In this document: positions 45,421 to 57,710 of the stretch, piece by piece
Numbering within the stretch: position 1 is the first letter of the stretch
How the letters are laid out: each line of letters starts with the position of its first letter
NCBI GenBank assembly: GCA_029204225.1
Contig: CM055114.1
Location: 19,517,273 to 19,581,272, forward strand
DNA from: Diphasiastrum complanatum
Lineage: Eukaryota > Streptophyta > Lycopodiopsida > Lycopodiales > Lycopodiaceae
Length of the DNA: 64,000 bases
Direction: 5' to 3'
Notes under the pieces: generated by a model
Databases searched by the model: none
What the model was told of the DNA's origin: nothing
Seen by the model: only the letters and a program-made list of their open reading frames with translations
Made by a program: the position numbers and the translations under genes

Positions 45421-48097
45421 CAGGGAGAACAGTTTCAATGTTTATTTCTCTTTTGAAGACCCTGTTCTTTTGCTTCTGCAGCTTCAAGAGTTCATTGTTG
45501 CAAGAGAATAATACTCCCAGAGGTATTAAATTGAATTTTCATACATCCACCTCAGGGACGTATATTTATCAACCTTCCAAAATATGGAACAACCTTGCAC
45601 TTGTTGTGGAGAGATCATTCACATTGGAATATACTATGAACTAGTAGTGGAATATTCGGAATACATGATTAGCTGAGAGGAGGAAAATAGGAAGATGATT
45701 TGTTTGCAATTGTAATGGCACTAAGCAATCCCGATGGAGAGCAAAGAAAGCTTTTTTTATGATAGAATAGAGCACAATAAGTTACCTAATCAATCCCAGT
45801 GAATGACTACATCTAAGGTTGAGGAATGGTAGAGGGAAGCTGAGGAAGACTATGAAAAAGAATATGCACCAATAAATCTGGTAGAGTAGAACATAGAGAA
45901 CATAAAGGCCAGATAATAGTGAAAAAGGCTTTCATGGTGTCAATCCTCTTATTGAGACTCAAAGAACAAGAAGAGACCGCAGAGCCAGACAATGAGTCAA
46001 AGGACTAATGCTAATGGACATGCTAAGATCCTTGAGATGTCCTCAAGCCAATAGGAATGAGATGACCAAGAATATTATAGATTAGTTTCGAAGCAATAAT
46101 TCAGAATATTCAATATATGTGCACACACATTTAGAGTTTTATGATTTTATTCTGATTATAACTTCAATCTCATTAAGCAGCAAACGTGATACAATTTCCA
46201 CTTTGGAACAAGGAGGGGTGAAGATTGTGTTAGGATCACTACACTTCTTAATAGAGGTGCGATAAAGAAAAACTCTGGAGTATATGATATTATATAGCTT
46301 ATATGTAAGGCATGGATATATAGCCAGTACATTAGGCTAAAATTGTTTATTTCAAATTGTAGTTGAAAGGCATGAGGACTATTATCCATGCACTTTGAAG
46401 TGAATTCAATAGCTTGGAAGATCGCAATGTATAAGAAAATTGAAAACTTTTGTTGTGAGAAAATAAAGTTCAGATTGTAGTTGGAAGGCACGAGGACTAT
46501 TATCAACGCACTTTGAAGTGAATTCAATTGCTTGGAAGAATCATAATGTATAAGAAAATTGAAATGAACACTTTTGTTGTGAGACAATAAAGTTTGTGGG
46601 GAGTATGGACATACTAGTTACATATTTTCAATATTGATTAGGTAAGATTTGTTTGGTTGAACACATGTACATGTGTCAAACTTGATCACCAGTGTTAATG
46701 AGGCATGCTTTGCTATGGCTAGCCTTTGTAGCCCAATTCCTTTCAATAGTTAATTGTGGTTGTAGCATTTCTTATACATAAATAATATGGAAGAAAAAGA
46801 TAAAGAATGCAGCCTTGGGGAGGCCACATTCACATACTAAAGATATGGATACACTCACTCCATTTCATGAAGGTGGTACATGGCCATGCACCTCCTTGCA
46901 TGAGCTAATAACAATGGCCATTTTGATATACTTTGACAGCCTTAGCGTGTCTCATTAGGTGGGCAATCTTGCTCGTGTCATGGCATCAACATTGCCCAAC
47001 GGTTTAATTGTGCTCATTGCCGGTTCTTATCATCATATTAAAAATTTGTGCATTAGCTTATGAGGCTATGTGTGATAGTGACAAACTTTACTTATGCTCT
47101 TGTTGTTTGAAAGTGAAAGCACTTGTGGTCAAAGTTTGTGAAATGCAATTTGGTCTCAAATATGTGGTGTTTGTATATAAGTAAATCTTCAGTGGTTTTT
47201 ATGTTATGGCTATTGCAAAGGTATATGTATCACTTACACTTAAATGTTAGCACGATTGGTGTGATTGTGAGTTTGTTTTTGTAGTAATACATTTGAATAA
47301 CATACGTATGGGCCTTTTTGTAAGTAATAAACCAATTTGTGAAAGTATGTATGCAATTTCTATTGGTTATTGTTGTAGTGCTAATTTTTTGAGAGCAAAC
47401 TTCTAGCTACAATATCACTTATGTGCAAAAGTTACAAAGCCAAATTATTTTTAGCTACTTTTAAGCCATGAGATGCTACGATTTTGGAAGAACTTGCACA
47501 AAGAAAAGAAGCCACAATGTGCAAGATGCCAAGGTTGATGCTTTGGCTACAAAGCATGCTATAAAAAGGAAGCCATACTACAATCAAAATTTTATTAGCA
47601 AAGAGAAGTTATAGTTGCCTTGCATAAATACGCAGTTGATAGTCAAAGCATGGTGTTGGTTGTGCAATTGATGCCTTCCAAAAAGTCATCCTTTTCCTTT
47701 CTTGAGGTCAAGGATTTGGCTTCGATATGCTTCGCAAAAGAGGACACACAAGGAAGAAACTTTGTTTTGAAGGTGATAACATAAATTTTTGTTTTTGACT
47801 ATTTGGTACGCTTTGGTAATTGATGTTATTGGATCTATATAGTACTATGTACATGAAGGTTTATGGCAACTAAGAATGTTGTTGGTTTTTCATGATGGCT
47901 TCAAGTAGGTAGTGTAATGACCTTATGTTATGCAAAAGTGGTCTTTTAGAAAGAAGTGGGTGTTTGGTAATTGCTTATAGTTGCCTTGCATAATTGTTTG
48001 GTAATCGGAAAATAATTTATCTTTGTATTGCTTATGTGATGATGAAGGCTTATTGTTGCCAGTATCTTGGCCCTACATTTTACAAATAAGTGATCTC
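45421..48097. other. Intergenic, mostly unrecognised
   Basis: AT-rich, with no gene recognised. Contains a 118-base tandem duplication at 46351-46591, listed separately. Confidence 0.5.
46351..46591. repeat. 118-base tandem duplication
   Basis: Unit 1 (46351-46468) and unit 2 (46469-46591) share GAGGACTATTATC, CACTTTGAAGTGAATTCAAT, AATGTATAAGAAAATTGAA and TTTTGTTGTGAGA with about 10 percent divergence. Confidence 0.9.
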
Positions 48098-50211
48098 TTA
48101 TGCATAGATCAGTTTTGCCACGTCGTCTAAGGTGTAATTCTTGAAGGTCTCAGGCATCTCGTGAATTAGTGCTCGTCGAGATTCCTCCTTCAGCATATTG
48201 ATCTTAGCCCAATTGGTCATCTTTTGATTTTTTGTCATCTGAGAAGAGGATGACGTTGTATCAGAGTTCATCCTGATTGACTTCAAGGAATCCAACACCT
48301 TCTTTTTGTCGAAGCACTTGTTGTTGAAGAGCGTCATCCCGACCTCACACGCTCGAGAAGATTCCAAAATGTCGGACCTTTGCCCACGTACTGACCTTTG
48401 AGAGAAGATTTTTCCCGTGCACTCTGCAAGACGGTGTTAGCAAGGTCACCAATTGCTGTCTCATACAAAGTTACCTTGGTTGCGTAACCATCCACCCGTT
48501 GCCAGACACTATGCACAACCTCAGACAAGTTTGTTGTTGGTAACATGGCTGCTTCCTTGTCATCCATCATCATCTGTGACGATGAAAAAGAAACAACATG
48601 TCAAAGATAGATTGCCAAGTGTAATTACTATGCATATTTTAGCATAATGGACGGGATAGTTGATGACTTACAGTGACAATGAACTTGCCCCACTTGTGAA
48701 TGCGAGTTTTCCACCATGCCAGCCAACTTTCTAACTCCACAAGTGAAATCTCATATGCATTGCCTACTTTCCACCACGCACATATTTTGTTATATATCGT
48801 GTCGGCCGTTTCACGTTCCCTTGCCTCACGCCACTGCAGGCAAAGTGCAATTTGAATATCCTGGGCTTCATGCTTGATATGTTTTGATGTGTGTTTGTTC
48901 TCGCTATCCATAAAATGAAATAGACATGATCTCTCCCTTCCAACCATCGGTGTGTCCACACCAGCACCATAGACAAGACGAACCGCATTCCAATTCGCTT
49001 GAGCTTCATCAGCCATGAAACCTCTGAACGTCATTTGTCCTTCTAAGTGTTCGGACATTACCCTGTTCAACAATGTCCAAAACAGCGCCTGTGCCTGGAC
49101 ATCTTCTTGCTTCATATCACAAATTGCGATTGTCTGCATGGATTAGTTCCTGGAGAGGAGTCAGTCAGTTAGAAAATAGTCACCATATTTAATTTACACT
49201 TAGTATTGAAAAATATGGCAACATAAGATTGGACAAACCATATGTCGTAGACATGCGCTGCCATTGTCACCCAATCTTTTACTTTGTGCACGTGATCGAA
49301 ACAACACCACGCCTTTTCAAGGTCACTCCCTGGTTGCATTCTCAGCACAAGATCAACACCAGAAGCTAGACCCGTTGTCGACATTTTGAACACGTGACAT
49401 CTGTCTTTGATGTCATGTAACTGATCAGGAAATAGTGAGCCATGAAAGTATTCGTATGCACAATGTTCTTTCAGGTACAACAAGGCTGTAATGTCATGTG
49501 ATAAATCCATAGGACGATTGTTTGTAGCTGGTTCCATGATTGAAAGGAGTTCGTCCAAATTTTGTGAGATGTCTGCGACGTTCGCGATAGCAAGTGGCTG
49601 GAGATCAATTCTTTCGCAATCTTTTTCTGAATTACTTTTGGACGATTTGAAAGATGTATGGTGGCTTTTTCAGAGACCATGGCCTCCATGTTGTAATTGT
49701 CCAAAGAGGAGGCCCCAACTCCAAAATCGTGATCGTGGTAACCACAATGTTATGCCATTCTTGAGTATCTTGTATCTGTCAGAATACAGTAATAGATTTT
49801 GGCTAGGCAATGTTTAAAACAACTTGGAGGCAAATTACAATGTCCACAACACATACTACCAACTCCCTTTGGGACCAATTCAATTGGACATATGGACATC
49901 AACGACCCTTGAAACTGTGTTGTATTTCTTTTCCGAAAAGACATTAAATAAGAGCAGTCATTGTTCACACATTGAAAAGAACCCCCACATGATGACAGTC
50001 TAACGACGCCAAGAAAGCCTTGCATTGTTGAGGTTGCATAACGTATCCAGTGATGACAACCATGAATCCTTTGCATGCCAGCCATTGGAAATATACTACT
50101 TGATGGAAGCTCAAACATCATGTCACCATTGTATACGTCTGGCATTTCTTCAACATGAACTGGTTCTCCACAACCCTCGACCAACTTTCTAAGTTTACTT
50201 GCTACAGGCAA
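48098..50211 (-). pseudogene. MULE-like transposase gene, decayed
   Basis: Minus-strand blocks in order: a Cys-rich part (50211-49750; CGGSFQCVNNDCSYL and MCCGHCNLPPSCFKHC); linker frames 49704-49471; 49558-49240 with DKCHVF-like DRCHVFKMST and FDHVHKVKDWVTMAAHVYD; 49139-48672 with TIAICDMKQEDVQAQALFW, FRGFMADEAQANWNAVRLVY and GRERSCLFHFMDSENKH; and 48573-48334 with MDDKEAAMLPTTNLSEVVHS. This is the plant MULE/DDE-type pattern as I remember it (DMQSED, GFMADxAQANW, ERTCLFHW). The 98-base intron 48671-48574 has GTAAGT and CAG borders and joins the frame in phase. The 5' junction near 49239-49133 does not rejoin in frame, so the gene is probably broken. Superfamily assignment is the weaker part. 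Confidence 0.65.
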
Positions 50212-51189
50212 GGAAGAGCTTTGATTTTCTTGCCTGTCTACAACTCAGCATTCTCTTTATATTTCTTGAAGAATTGAAAGGCTTCAGATTTGTGCTACAG
50301 AGAATATATAGCAGTCCTTTTGGAATAGTCATCTATGAATGTAATAAAAAATTTAACACCAAGCAGTGATGGTGTTTGCATTGGGCCACATATATCTATA
50401 TGTATAGTGTCTAGCATATCTTTAGAAATGTGTTCTTGATTTGACTTAAATGGCCTTCTTCCCTACTTTCCTATGATACAACTTTGGCATATAGGAGGGT
50501 CGACAATTCGATAGTCTAGATCAAGAATTGAAGAACGGTTAGACATGTAACCTATCGATATATGATTAAGGTGACCAAGTCTATAATGCCAAATCAATTC
50601 TTTATTGATAGATGCTAAACTACTTAAAACACGATCAGTCGTAGTATTACAATGACTAAGCTGGACATTAAAGATCAAATCAAGTACAGATAGGTACATT
50701 ACATTGTTTGTAGAAGTGCATTCAAACATGTTCATTCTATTGGAAACTCAAGACTGGGCAGATGCATGAGAGGCTCTTAAAAAATGCTTCTATTTACAAT
50801 CCTCGATACAATCGTATGGTTGGTCCAGTGAAAAACTTATCAATATCTTGGATGGAGAGCTATTTTAGTTCTCACGCCCAGATTATGCCAACTACTGGTA
50901 GGTGGACAATTTTACAAGGCGTGAGGTGTACAATATCTACAAGGAGAAAATGGTTCATGGAAATGTTAAAAAAAAAAAAGACTTACCTTCCACACTTTGT
51001 AAGAGTTCCGAAAGATATCAAAGAAGATACATTTGTTCAAATGCATCTCGTTGGGTCTCTTATCTACCATTGACCTATCCAAATGTTTATAATTATCCTA
51101 ACTTGACAATTACTATTTTGCATTATAGTCGCTGTCGATAGTCAGGATGGTCATTTGATGGTTCCCGACAATAGTCAGTTGAGTCGATA

Positions 51190-51285
51190 AGTCAGACTCC
51201 CCTGATAAGTCGGCCAAGTTGGGTATTTCCGATAAGTCGGCCAAGTCGGGTTTCTCCGATAAGTCATCCAAATCTGACAAGTCGG
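51190..51285. repeat. 27-base tandem repeat in copia-1
   Basis: Three diverged units built on GATAAGTCGGCCAAGT; on minus they give LADLSE-type peptide repeats. Confidence 0.75.
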
Positions 51286-52805
51286 ACTGCCATTTCTCTT
51301 GCCTGTCTTCGATAATAGAGTATTTCTGTAGACCGTGCGACAATGCGAGTAAAACTGCAGCAATATGAATGGAACTAGATTAACATGGGATTTAGGAGAG
51401 TAGAGGAAATAAATCCAACAAGGCGAAGGTTGAAACTTTGAAAATTTCATTTTTGCAAATGTTTAACCCTCACCGACCCTTCTAAACCCTCGCTAAAACC
51501 TCTAAACATTCAGGGAGCCTTTGCCAAAGTCTCTATGGCCTACTTTTGCAGTTCTCCATGTCCCTGTCAAATTTCATCCAAAACTAAGCAACCGAAAGTA
51601 TACTTTGTCAAATAGAGGCCTAAATCCTCCTCTATATAAGATTGGAATTAATTTGTCACGTTTTTTGGTGGAGCTCTTGCAAAACAATTTCACGAACGTT
51701 TTCTGGTGGAGCTCTTGCATCTATGTCAAAACATACCTATCACGAACGCAACCCACACTAGTACTCGATGTCCTTTGATGAAGTGACTGATCAGCTGCCT
51801 CTAACATGAATTTGTGGTGATGCTAAACTGGTAGTTGCAGCATTGGCTTGTTGGTGGAACTACTTCTCCTTCTCATTGTTGTACTTGAGTGTTTTGTAGT
51901 CTTTGATGACATGACCAGTCCTTTTGCAATATTTATAGAATTACTATTTTCTTGGCTGAGACGATGAAGGTCTTGAATATGATATTGGCTACTAGTTGCT
52001 CTTCCCATTAGAATGGTCTGACTTTGCAAATCTCTTGGATCTAAACTTCTAATTTTTATTGGAATATAGAGCCTTAGGATCCGACCCTGAGTTGGAGGAT
52101 GATCTATTTCTTCTGATCTCCTCTTGAAGTGGCATAGAGATTACTCTAGTAAGAGTGAGGCCTTGTTGAGTAGAAATCACCATGACCTAATTCTCATATT
52201 CCTCTGGTAGACTCAATAATAGAGTCATGATGGCATCACTATCTTCAATGATTGATCCGATGGTAGTCACTTGGTCCATAAGATTCTTGAATGTATTAAG
52301 ATGGGTCAAAATAGAGTCATCTTTAGACATTTTGAGAGTGAAGAATTTTTCCTCGAATGGAGTTCAGAAGTGACATCTTTGAAGTCATAGAGAGTAGCTA
52401 GGATGTCCCAAGCATCCTTAGTAGGTTGGGCTAATCTAATATGGATGATCTGAGAGTCATTGATATTGAGAGTGATCATGGAAAAAGCCTTCCCATCTCT
52501 ATGTCTCCATTTAGTGATGCTAGCTACATCGACCCCTGGTTTGATCTCAATGCCTTCAATGATGATCCATAGTCCTTTTGAGAGTAGTACTACCTTCATC
52601 TTGAACTTTCAGATTTGGTAGTTATCTCCATCGAGCTTCTCAATGAGAGATGTTGAACTAGAAGTCAATTCCATCTTGGAGAGGAGAGGTCATTGGTAGA
52701 AACAAAATGATGTTGAATACTGGCTATTTGCGCACTTCCAAATAATGACTCGATAGAAATGAGACACGAAATAACCTACATTGAGAGTCGATTACTAAAC
52801 CGCAA

Positions 52806-52817
52806 GCTCTAATACCA
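52806..52817 (-). other. copia-1 primer binding site
   Basis: GCTCTAATACCA on + reads TGGTATTAGAGC on minus, near the initiator-Met primer site, directly next to an LTR edge beginning TGTCGGAATTGG at 52818. Confidence 0.85.
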
Positions 52818-53520
52818 TGTCGGAATTGGATGGTGGATGATCAGATGTCTAGAGAGAAGCTGTGGATTGATTCACTCATAGATGAATACTCCCAGTTACT
52901 GGTAGTGCAATGAGATTGTGTGAGCTTTTTTTTATTTGTTTTTGGATTAGTAGTGTGTCAAATAGCTACTAATATTGAAGAGAGATTATTCAGTATCAAT
53001 GCAAAAACAAATAGTAGTGTGAGACAAAATTTCACTGTTGATTGAACCAAATTGATCTGAATAGATTAGAGTATAGATGCGTGAACCGTGCACTTCTATT
53101 GCGCAAGCTTTCAATGCTTGGTCATTGATAGATTTCTTCCCACTTGATTTTGACTAATAATCTACCTGCTGATATATATAGTTTATGATCATTTTGAATT
53201 AGTGACTGAGTACAAGAAAGTATGATTATACATCTTTATTAGTTCTATTTGATCTGTTCTATGTTAGATAGCAGTCGTTGTAGATGGTACTCAGAATGTA
53301 CATAGTAGATCAATTGTCAATGTCGTCCTCTGATTGCAACGTGGGTTGGAATGGTTGACAATATCAAAATAGGTTCTGGATCGAAATAAGGGCCAGGTCG
53401 AAATAGTTGCCAGGTTGAAACAAGTGTTAGGTCGAAATAAGTTCGAGTTGATTCGATCTATCGACCTAGGCCAGGATCAAAATCTATTTTGATACTCAGG
53501 GATATATATATAGTCTTCGA
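52818..53520 (-). repeat. copia-1 5' LTR (outer edge approximate)
   Basis: Inner edge TGTCGG at 52818 (minus CCGACA). A TATA-rich GATATATATAG near 53170 would suit an LTR promoter. The outer edge is not defined because no second LTR copy is visible. Confidence 0.5.
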
Positions 53521-54247
53521 TCTTATGTGTATATATTTCTGATTTTTCTAGGTTTTTGAGTATCTACAGCTTCAGGATGCTCATCAAAAAGTGGGTTTCC
53601 ACTTGAGCTTTGAAATCCAACACCTAATTGCTTCTCATAGGTCACTGAAAAGTCTTGATGATATTCAAGGTTTGTGGCAAAGATTTGGTAGTTCAATCTT
53701 ATGAGAAGGCGAAGCCTTCTACGAGGCAAGAAAAGCTTCTTTTAACTTCATCCACAATGGACGAATTGTGGCATTTTTGGCTCAAGAGGAGCATGTTCTG
53801 AGGGTGACCTGATATATAAGAATAGTCACTTTTTAGGCTTATGGATGAAGAAATCTTCTCTAAAAGCAGGGTTGCCATAATGCTTTCTTTGAGGAAAAAA
53901 GGCAATAGATTGTTAATGCACCCAAAAAAGGGACAACATAGTGTTTCTAAGTGTTCCTTAGGAGCACCAATTGGTTTAAGAGCACAAATGCCACTAAATT
54001 TGGGAGCAAGGGTGGGTCATTTGATGGCCAACAGTCGAAATGTGATCTTGTACACATGAGATCAATTATTGAATAGCAAACTTCAACGTTAAAATTGAGA
54101 TGTCTTTTAAAAATCTTTTTAAAAAAATGTCTATTGACGGGCTTGACTGACAAGATTGGTTTGAAGTGCAAAAAACATTAGAGTGAAGAAATACGTCTCT
54201 CTTTTATAACTATTCACCTTTGGTAAGGGCCAACCCAAACAAAATCC

Positions 54248-54249
<2 letters not shown>
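53521..54249. other. Unrecognised stretch
   Basis: No supported gene. Short frames here lack family motifs. Confidence 0.4.

Positions 54250-54330
<81 letters not shown>
54250..54330. repeat. Poly-C (31) joined to (AC)25
   Basis: A 31-base C run at 54250-54280 is directly followed by 25 AC units at 54281-54330. The proline/histidine or glycine/cysteine frames here are artefacts. Confidence 0.97.
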
Positions 54331-54332
<2 letters not shown>

Positions 54333-54570
54333 CTACAAAAGTGACTTTTCTAAAATAGAGCGTTCATGCCGAAGTAAAGGGAACATGGTTTTAAAGGCTA
54401 TTTGAATCATTTTTCTTCTCAAAAGAATAGTTACCTTGTGATAGAAGCACTCGACTATTCAATGTTAGATTGGCAGACTTTCGCTAACTCTAGTGAACAG
54501 GCGATTTGGTGCATTTTTAGTACTAGTCAAACTTTTTGTCTATAAGCCATAACTTCAATCCTAATTAGAA

Positions 54571-55060
54571 ATGCATTAGGCTTTTGAGTGCAACAAATGC
54601 TTCCACTATCACAAGACGGGGCATTGGGCCAAAGATTGTCGAGAGAAAATGATAGACATCAATGAAGGCAAATTGAAGTATCATGGAAATATATCTGAAA
54701 ATTGGCTATCAATTTCACGTGTTCATTGTTCCAGTGGCTTCACATGGCAATGAAAATAGATGTTTCATTGACTCAAGGGCAACACAACCCATGAAAGACA
54801 ATTGAGAATGGTTTAGCTGCTTCACTCTCGTGGAGAATGGTGGCAATGTAGCACAACAAACAAAGAAGAATATCATATTTTTGGCATTGGAAGAGTGTCC
54901 ATTTAGTTTACAAGTGAGATCATGAAGAATATTTTCAATGTGTTGTTTGTTCCATCACTTTACTTTGACCACTCTATACATACCAATCATTGTTATTGAA
55001 GACTCCTTCCACTTTGTTTGAATACTTTTATCATGTGCCAAGTATGCAAGTGATTTCGCT
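54571..55060 (+). pseudogene. Copia gag knuckle and protease fragment
   Basis: On +, ECNKCFHYHKTGHWAKDCRE is a CCHC-like knuckle with one substituted Cys. It is followed after a frame change by NRCFIDSRATQPMKDN, a decayed DSGAT protease site. Short fragment, no LTRs. Confidence 0.7.
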
Positions 55061-55259
55061 TAGTCAAAATGCAAGGCAATAGCTTAAATGCTCTTTTTTG
55101 TACAACCTTGCATTTCTTCACTTTCTTTTAGATTTGCATTTCATTATGATTTCACTTTCTAGTTATGAAAATAACACAATAATGAGGGAAAAAAACTCAC
55201 ATGTAATAACGATAATATTGGAATGTTCTTACTAGCGATGAAATATTTTATATGAAAAT

Positions 55260-56790
55260 CCAATTCCATCTTTAAAACAGCCTAATAGACTATGACGTTT
55301 ATCATGGGCAACCATAGATGATGTGAAGTTTCTTTGTCTTTGATAAAAATCACATTTACAATAGAGTTGTGCCACATCCTTTTAGATAGCATGCCACCAA
55401 ACTTTGAAGCTAAGTATCTTTCTAGTTCTAATTTTAGATGAGAAGTGGCAACCTCCAGGTTGAACATGGGTAATTTCAATTATTGGCATTGATTCATCAA
55501 TTATCTCCAGACATCTTAAAATAGCATCCAAATAGAGCCTAATATACTTATAACTGTTGATCAATTGATAGTTGAATGCTTTAAGGATCATCTATTTCTT
55601 GTTAAGCTTTTTATAATACTCTAGGAAGTGTCATGTGGCAAAATATAGGATCAATTTGTCGTCCCATGACCCATAAGAGTGTTGTATTCAAGCAAGTTGT
55701 TTCTTAGGAAATTCATCAATATGTTTTGTTGCTTTATATGTAGTCGAGAAAATTGATATGCTTGGATATGCAACCTTCCTAGTTTAATGCATATTTCAAA
55801 ATCAAGATCTTGTCATAAGCGAAGCTATACTTTCTCTCTCTTGGTAATGAAATGTAGTTTATTGATCACATATAATAACAATTGTTGACATCGATAAACT
55901 AAAAGCTCCACCTCAAAAAAGTAATGGTGAATTTTTTGAGCTACATGAATCATTGCAAGCAGTCAAGGTCGCCCTTCATGTTTTATTTCCATGATGTCTT
56001 TTACAATGTTCATGGCCTTCGTGTGATGTTGTCAGATAGAACTTGCCCTTCAAATTTCAACAAATTCAATTAAAATTTATAATATTGAATTCCAAATAAG
56101 AAAAATGTATGAAACTCTGCCTTTGTTTCTCATATCAAATTCCAAGTGAAACATTTACTAAATAAAATTGGAGCTAGTGGAAGTTATTTAAACTTCACAC
56201 ACATATGAATTCTAAAAATTGAAACTTTGAAAGTTTGAAAGTCAAAAAGTTGGAATGAAATTGTAACATTTATGAAAGAAGAAAAAGTTTAAGTTGGAAA
56301 GTTTGTGAATCTCAATTTTCACTATCATTGTATTAAGTTATAAATTTTGGAAGTTTGCAGAATGTATCATGTACTTATTACAACTTATACAAGTACCTTG
56401 ACTCATGACACTTAAAATAAAATGTAGCGCATCATTTTGACGGTTTTATACAAATTATGCACTTCAATGTTGCCAAAAATTGCAATAGCCTGTCAAATAC
56501 GCCCAAATTGACCTTGTCAAATACGCCCAAATTGACCTTTGAAAGGCATGACGGGCATCAAATTTCAACACTCATTGCAAGTGCGTCATCTAGTTTCATA
56601 GTAGAATAGATCTTACTTGCATAGAAGACCAATGATTATGCCTTTTGATATGATAGAAAGTTTCGGTCATTTACTTAAGTACTTTGATCTTAGGTAGATC
56701 AATGGAGATGTCATTCTTGGACACCACTTGTCCCAAAAGAAAACCTTTCTAGACCTCAAAGGTGCATCTAAAGGGATTAAGTTTTGATGC
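55260..56790 (-). mobile_element. Ty3/gypsy remnant (RT end, RNase H, integrase zinc region)
   Basis: On minus: NPLRCTFEV, stop, KGFLLGQVVSKNDISIDLPK (about 56775-56680), the end of RT (compare FGVxSGKLLGFVVS). Then VAQKIHHYFFEVELLVYR (about 55950) from RNase H, then DDKLILYFATWHFLEYYKKL, and ILRCLEIIDESMPIIEITHV, GGCHFSSKIRTRKIL (55591-55280), the integrase zinc region of an Athila/Tat-like gypsy group. Heavily broken. Confidence 0.75.
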
Positions 56791-56846
56791 ATTCTTCCAT
56801 CATATGTTGCATTCTTCCAATTACTTCAAATTATCATTATCACCGT

Positions 56847-56920
56847 TCACGTCGTTCCACAACAACAATAATCACAATAACGTGTTTGGCAGCAGCCTAA
56901 GGTCCCCATGCATTGGTCGC
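56847..56920 (-). CDS. Cys-rich peptide exon 2 (mature Cys domain)
   Basis: Starts after TTTTGCAG and in the phase given by exon 1 yields DQCMGTLGCCQTRYCDYCCC plus GTT and a TGA stop. The gypsy remnant begins within about 60 bases downstream, so the natural 3' UTR may be replaced by TE sequence. Confidence 0.6.
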
Positions 56921-57546
56921 CTGCAAAACAGAAGTAATAATTGTGATATAAGCTGCAAACCCATCAGCTGCAAGCAAGCCTACGCAATTACTACTGCAAA
57001 TGCGCTTTAAGAAAGAAAAGAATAGAGAAACCAAAGGATAGACTGACTACGTGTTTTTCCAAGATAAGAGCAATTAGAACAAATTATTGTGATATAGCCA
57101 GCAAACCCATCATACTCATAGCGAGCAAACCCATCAGCTTGCAAGACAAGACAGACGAGATATTACTACTGCAAGATCAGACCAGACCAGTCAAGACAAG
57201 ACACTTCTACTGCAACAACTTCACATGACAGACGAGACAGACGAGACACTTCTACTGCAACAACTTCACATGAGTCCAATCTTTGTTCAGAAAAGAAGGA
57301 AAAGAGAAAGAAAGAAATTAGAAGCTAAAGAATAGACGGTTTGTAGGTGTGTGGGTGTGTGTGTGTACATGTTGTAAACTTAATGGTTTGCTCTACACGA
57401 TCACCCAGCTTGCGAGAAAGCCCCGTATTCAGCTTGGCGGAATTTGATGGCAGCGTTGACAGCAGGACGTGTGCTGCAGGCGCCTCATCAACGATCAGAA
57501 GAAGAAGAAGAAGAAGCAAGATAGATCGCTGCAATATTATTGCCAT
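56847..57546 (-). CDS. Two-exon gene for a small secreted cysteine-rich peptide
   Basis: Exon 1 (57546-57405) encodes MAIILQRSILLLLLLLLIVD, a strong signal peptide, then a pro-region ending NTGLSRKL. After a GT-AG intron (57404-56921, 484 bases; donor CTGG|GTGATC, acceptor TTTTGCAG) exon 2 (56920-56847) encodes GDQCMGTLGCCQTRYCDYCC followed by CGTT and TGA. The product is 71 residues, about 20-25 of them signal peptide, with seven Cys in the last 22 residues (C-x5-CC-x4-C-x2-CCC). The start context AGAAGATGGC is favourable and the leader is GA-rich, as in many plant genes. Secretion and a signalling, defence or adhesion role are inference; I do not recognise the family. A residual doubt is that exon 2 is short and the odd Cys count is unusual. 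Confidence 0.6.
57199..57273. repeat. Tandem repeat in the intron of the Cys-rich gene
   Basis: AGACACTTCTACTGCAACAA followed by CTTCACATGA occurs twice (57199-57228 and 57244-57273), spaced 45 bases, within a wider GACAAGACAGACGAGAC-rich stretch. Confidence 0.9.
57405..57546 (-). CDS. Cys-rich peptide exon 1 (signal peptide and pro-region)
   Basis: Encodes 47 codons plus one base. Residues 8-18 are almost pure Leu/Ile, followed by DEAPAAHVLL, a likely signal-peptidase region. A (GAA)n-type stretch at 57497-57517 on + encodes the leucine run on minus. If not spliced, the frame continues to a stop at 57325 with no further Cys cluster. Confidence 0.65.
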
Positions 57547-57710
57547 CTTCTAGTCTCAGTCTCTCTCACTCAACTCTCACTCTCACTCTACTCTCTCTCA
57601 CTCAACTCTCACTCTCACTCTCTCGCGTGTAGCTAGTAATGGATAGCCCTCCTAACTCTTTTTTTCTCAACTTTGCGTGCAAAATGATGAGAGTTGCTCT
57701 TTTTTATTAT
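57547..57710 (-). promoter_or_regulatory. Probable leader and core promoter of the Cys-rich gene
   Basis: On minus the 5' flank has GA-rich tracts built from GAGAGTGAGAGTTGAGTGAG, repeated twice (57555-57625), as in plant GA-type leaders. An AT-rich ATAATAAAAAA lies near 57700-57712 and could act as a TATA-like element. Confidence 0.4.

Larger units (their letters stand above)
50230..52817 (-). mobile_element. Ty1/copia element (copia-1), decayed
   Basis: Minus order: primer site at 52806-52817, gag from 52674 (GKAFSMITLNINDSQIIHIR; AWDILATLYDF; later LLLSLPEEYEN and a degenerate knuckle CKRTGHVIKDY), then GAG-pre-integrase at 50735-50463 (LIWHYRLGHLNHISIGYMS; ICQSCIIGK) and the integrase start at 50430-50230 (DTIHIDICGPMQTPS, FFITFIDDYSKRTAIYSL). 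RT and RNase H are missing; the MULE-like gene begins where they should be. Confidence 0.85.

Noticed and set aside
45438-45644. 68-residue frame downstream of GCS
   Set aside because: No motif, no splice or promoter context; probably chance.
54220-54405. Proline/histidine-rich frame
   Set aside because: Produced entirely by the C31 and (AC)25 tracts.
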